Shown in pieces: positions 6,081-6,108 of a stretch of DNA of 6,108 bases; position 1 is the stretch's first letter, and every line of letters starts with the position of its first letter. Both the position numbers and the translations under genes were made by a program. The DNA comes from Ancrocorticia sp039812645 (GTDB lineage Bacteria > Actinomycetota > Actinomycetes > Actinomycetales > Actinomycetaceae): positions 1-6,108 of the forward strand of contig JBDIAV010000137.1 of NCBI GenBank assembly GCA_039812645.1, written 5' to 3'. A model generated the notes under the pieces. That model did not search any database and was not told where the DNA came from. It was given only the letters and a program-made list of their open reading frames with translations.

Positions 6081-6108
6081 GGCTGTTCCCGGCTGTTCCC
6101 GGCTGTTC
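6081..6108. repeat. 10-bp tandem repeat, 2.8 copies, running off the right edge
   Basis: GGCTGTTCCC occurs at 6081-6090 and 6091-6100, then GGCTGTTC to the last base. It begins 21 bp after the regulator's stop. The period is not a multiple of three, so a coding role is unlikely, but it matches one helical turn, so it could present binding sites on one DNA face. No terminator hairpin is seen in 6060-6080. The array may continue beyond the window. Confidence 0.8.

Overview
The window looks like chromosomal DNA from a high-GC Gram-positive bacterium (Actinomycetota). The evidence is a GC-rich composition (roughly 60% by eye), GTG as well as ATG starts, and a style of NarL/LuxR-family two-component proteins and duplicated-FtsX permease typical of that phylum. 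I cannot name the genus from the sequence. No RNA genes, insertion sequences or CRISPR arrays are visible.

Layout, left to right. (1) A LuxR/NarL-type response regulator of the DesR kind (+) is cut by the left edge. The reading frame is open to the first base, and an exact 21-bp tandem repeat encodes a doubled seven-residue NPGNTNS unit just before the receiver domain. (2) A 166-bp convergent gap holds a long, almost perfect inverted repeat, the likely bidirectional terminator or a small repeat element. (3) On the minus strand lies a two-gene operon: an MacB/LolD-type ABC ATPase followed, with a 4-bp ATGA overlap, by an 849-residue permease with two FtsX domains and two large extracytoplasmic domains. 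(4) A 245-bp divergent intergenic region carries a 16-bp perfect-arm palindrome that is a candidate operator. (5) On the plus strand are a HisKA_3-type sensor histidine kinase with two membrane segments and almost no external loop, then a second NarL-type response regulator after a 61-nt gap. (6) The last 28 bases are a 10-bp direct repeat in 2.8 copies.

The simplest model is that the kinase and second regulator form one signalling pair that controls the divergently transcribed ABC transporter. A kinase with almost no sensor domain next to an FtsX-type transporter recalls the envelope-stress and antimicrobial-peptide modules (Lia/Bce types). No ligand can be read from sequence. The first regulator belongs to a different subfamily; its kinase, if adjacent, lies left of the window. 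The transporter therefore sits between two separate two-component systems. The main genes belong to known families. The less ordinary parts are the repeat-bearing N-terminus of the first regulator, the long inverted repeat, a tiny ORF whose stop overlaps the second regulator's start, and the tandem repeats at both edges.
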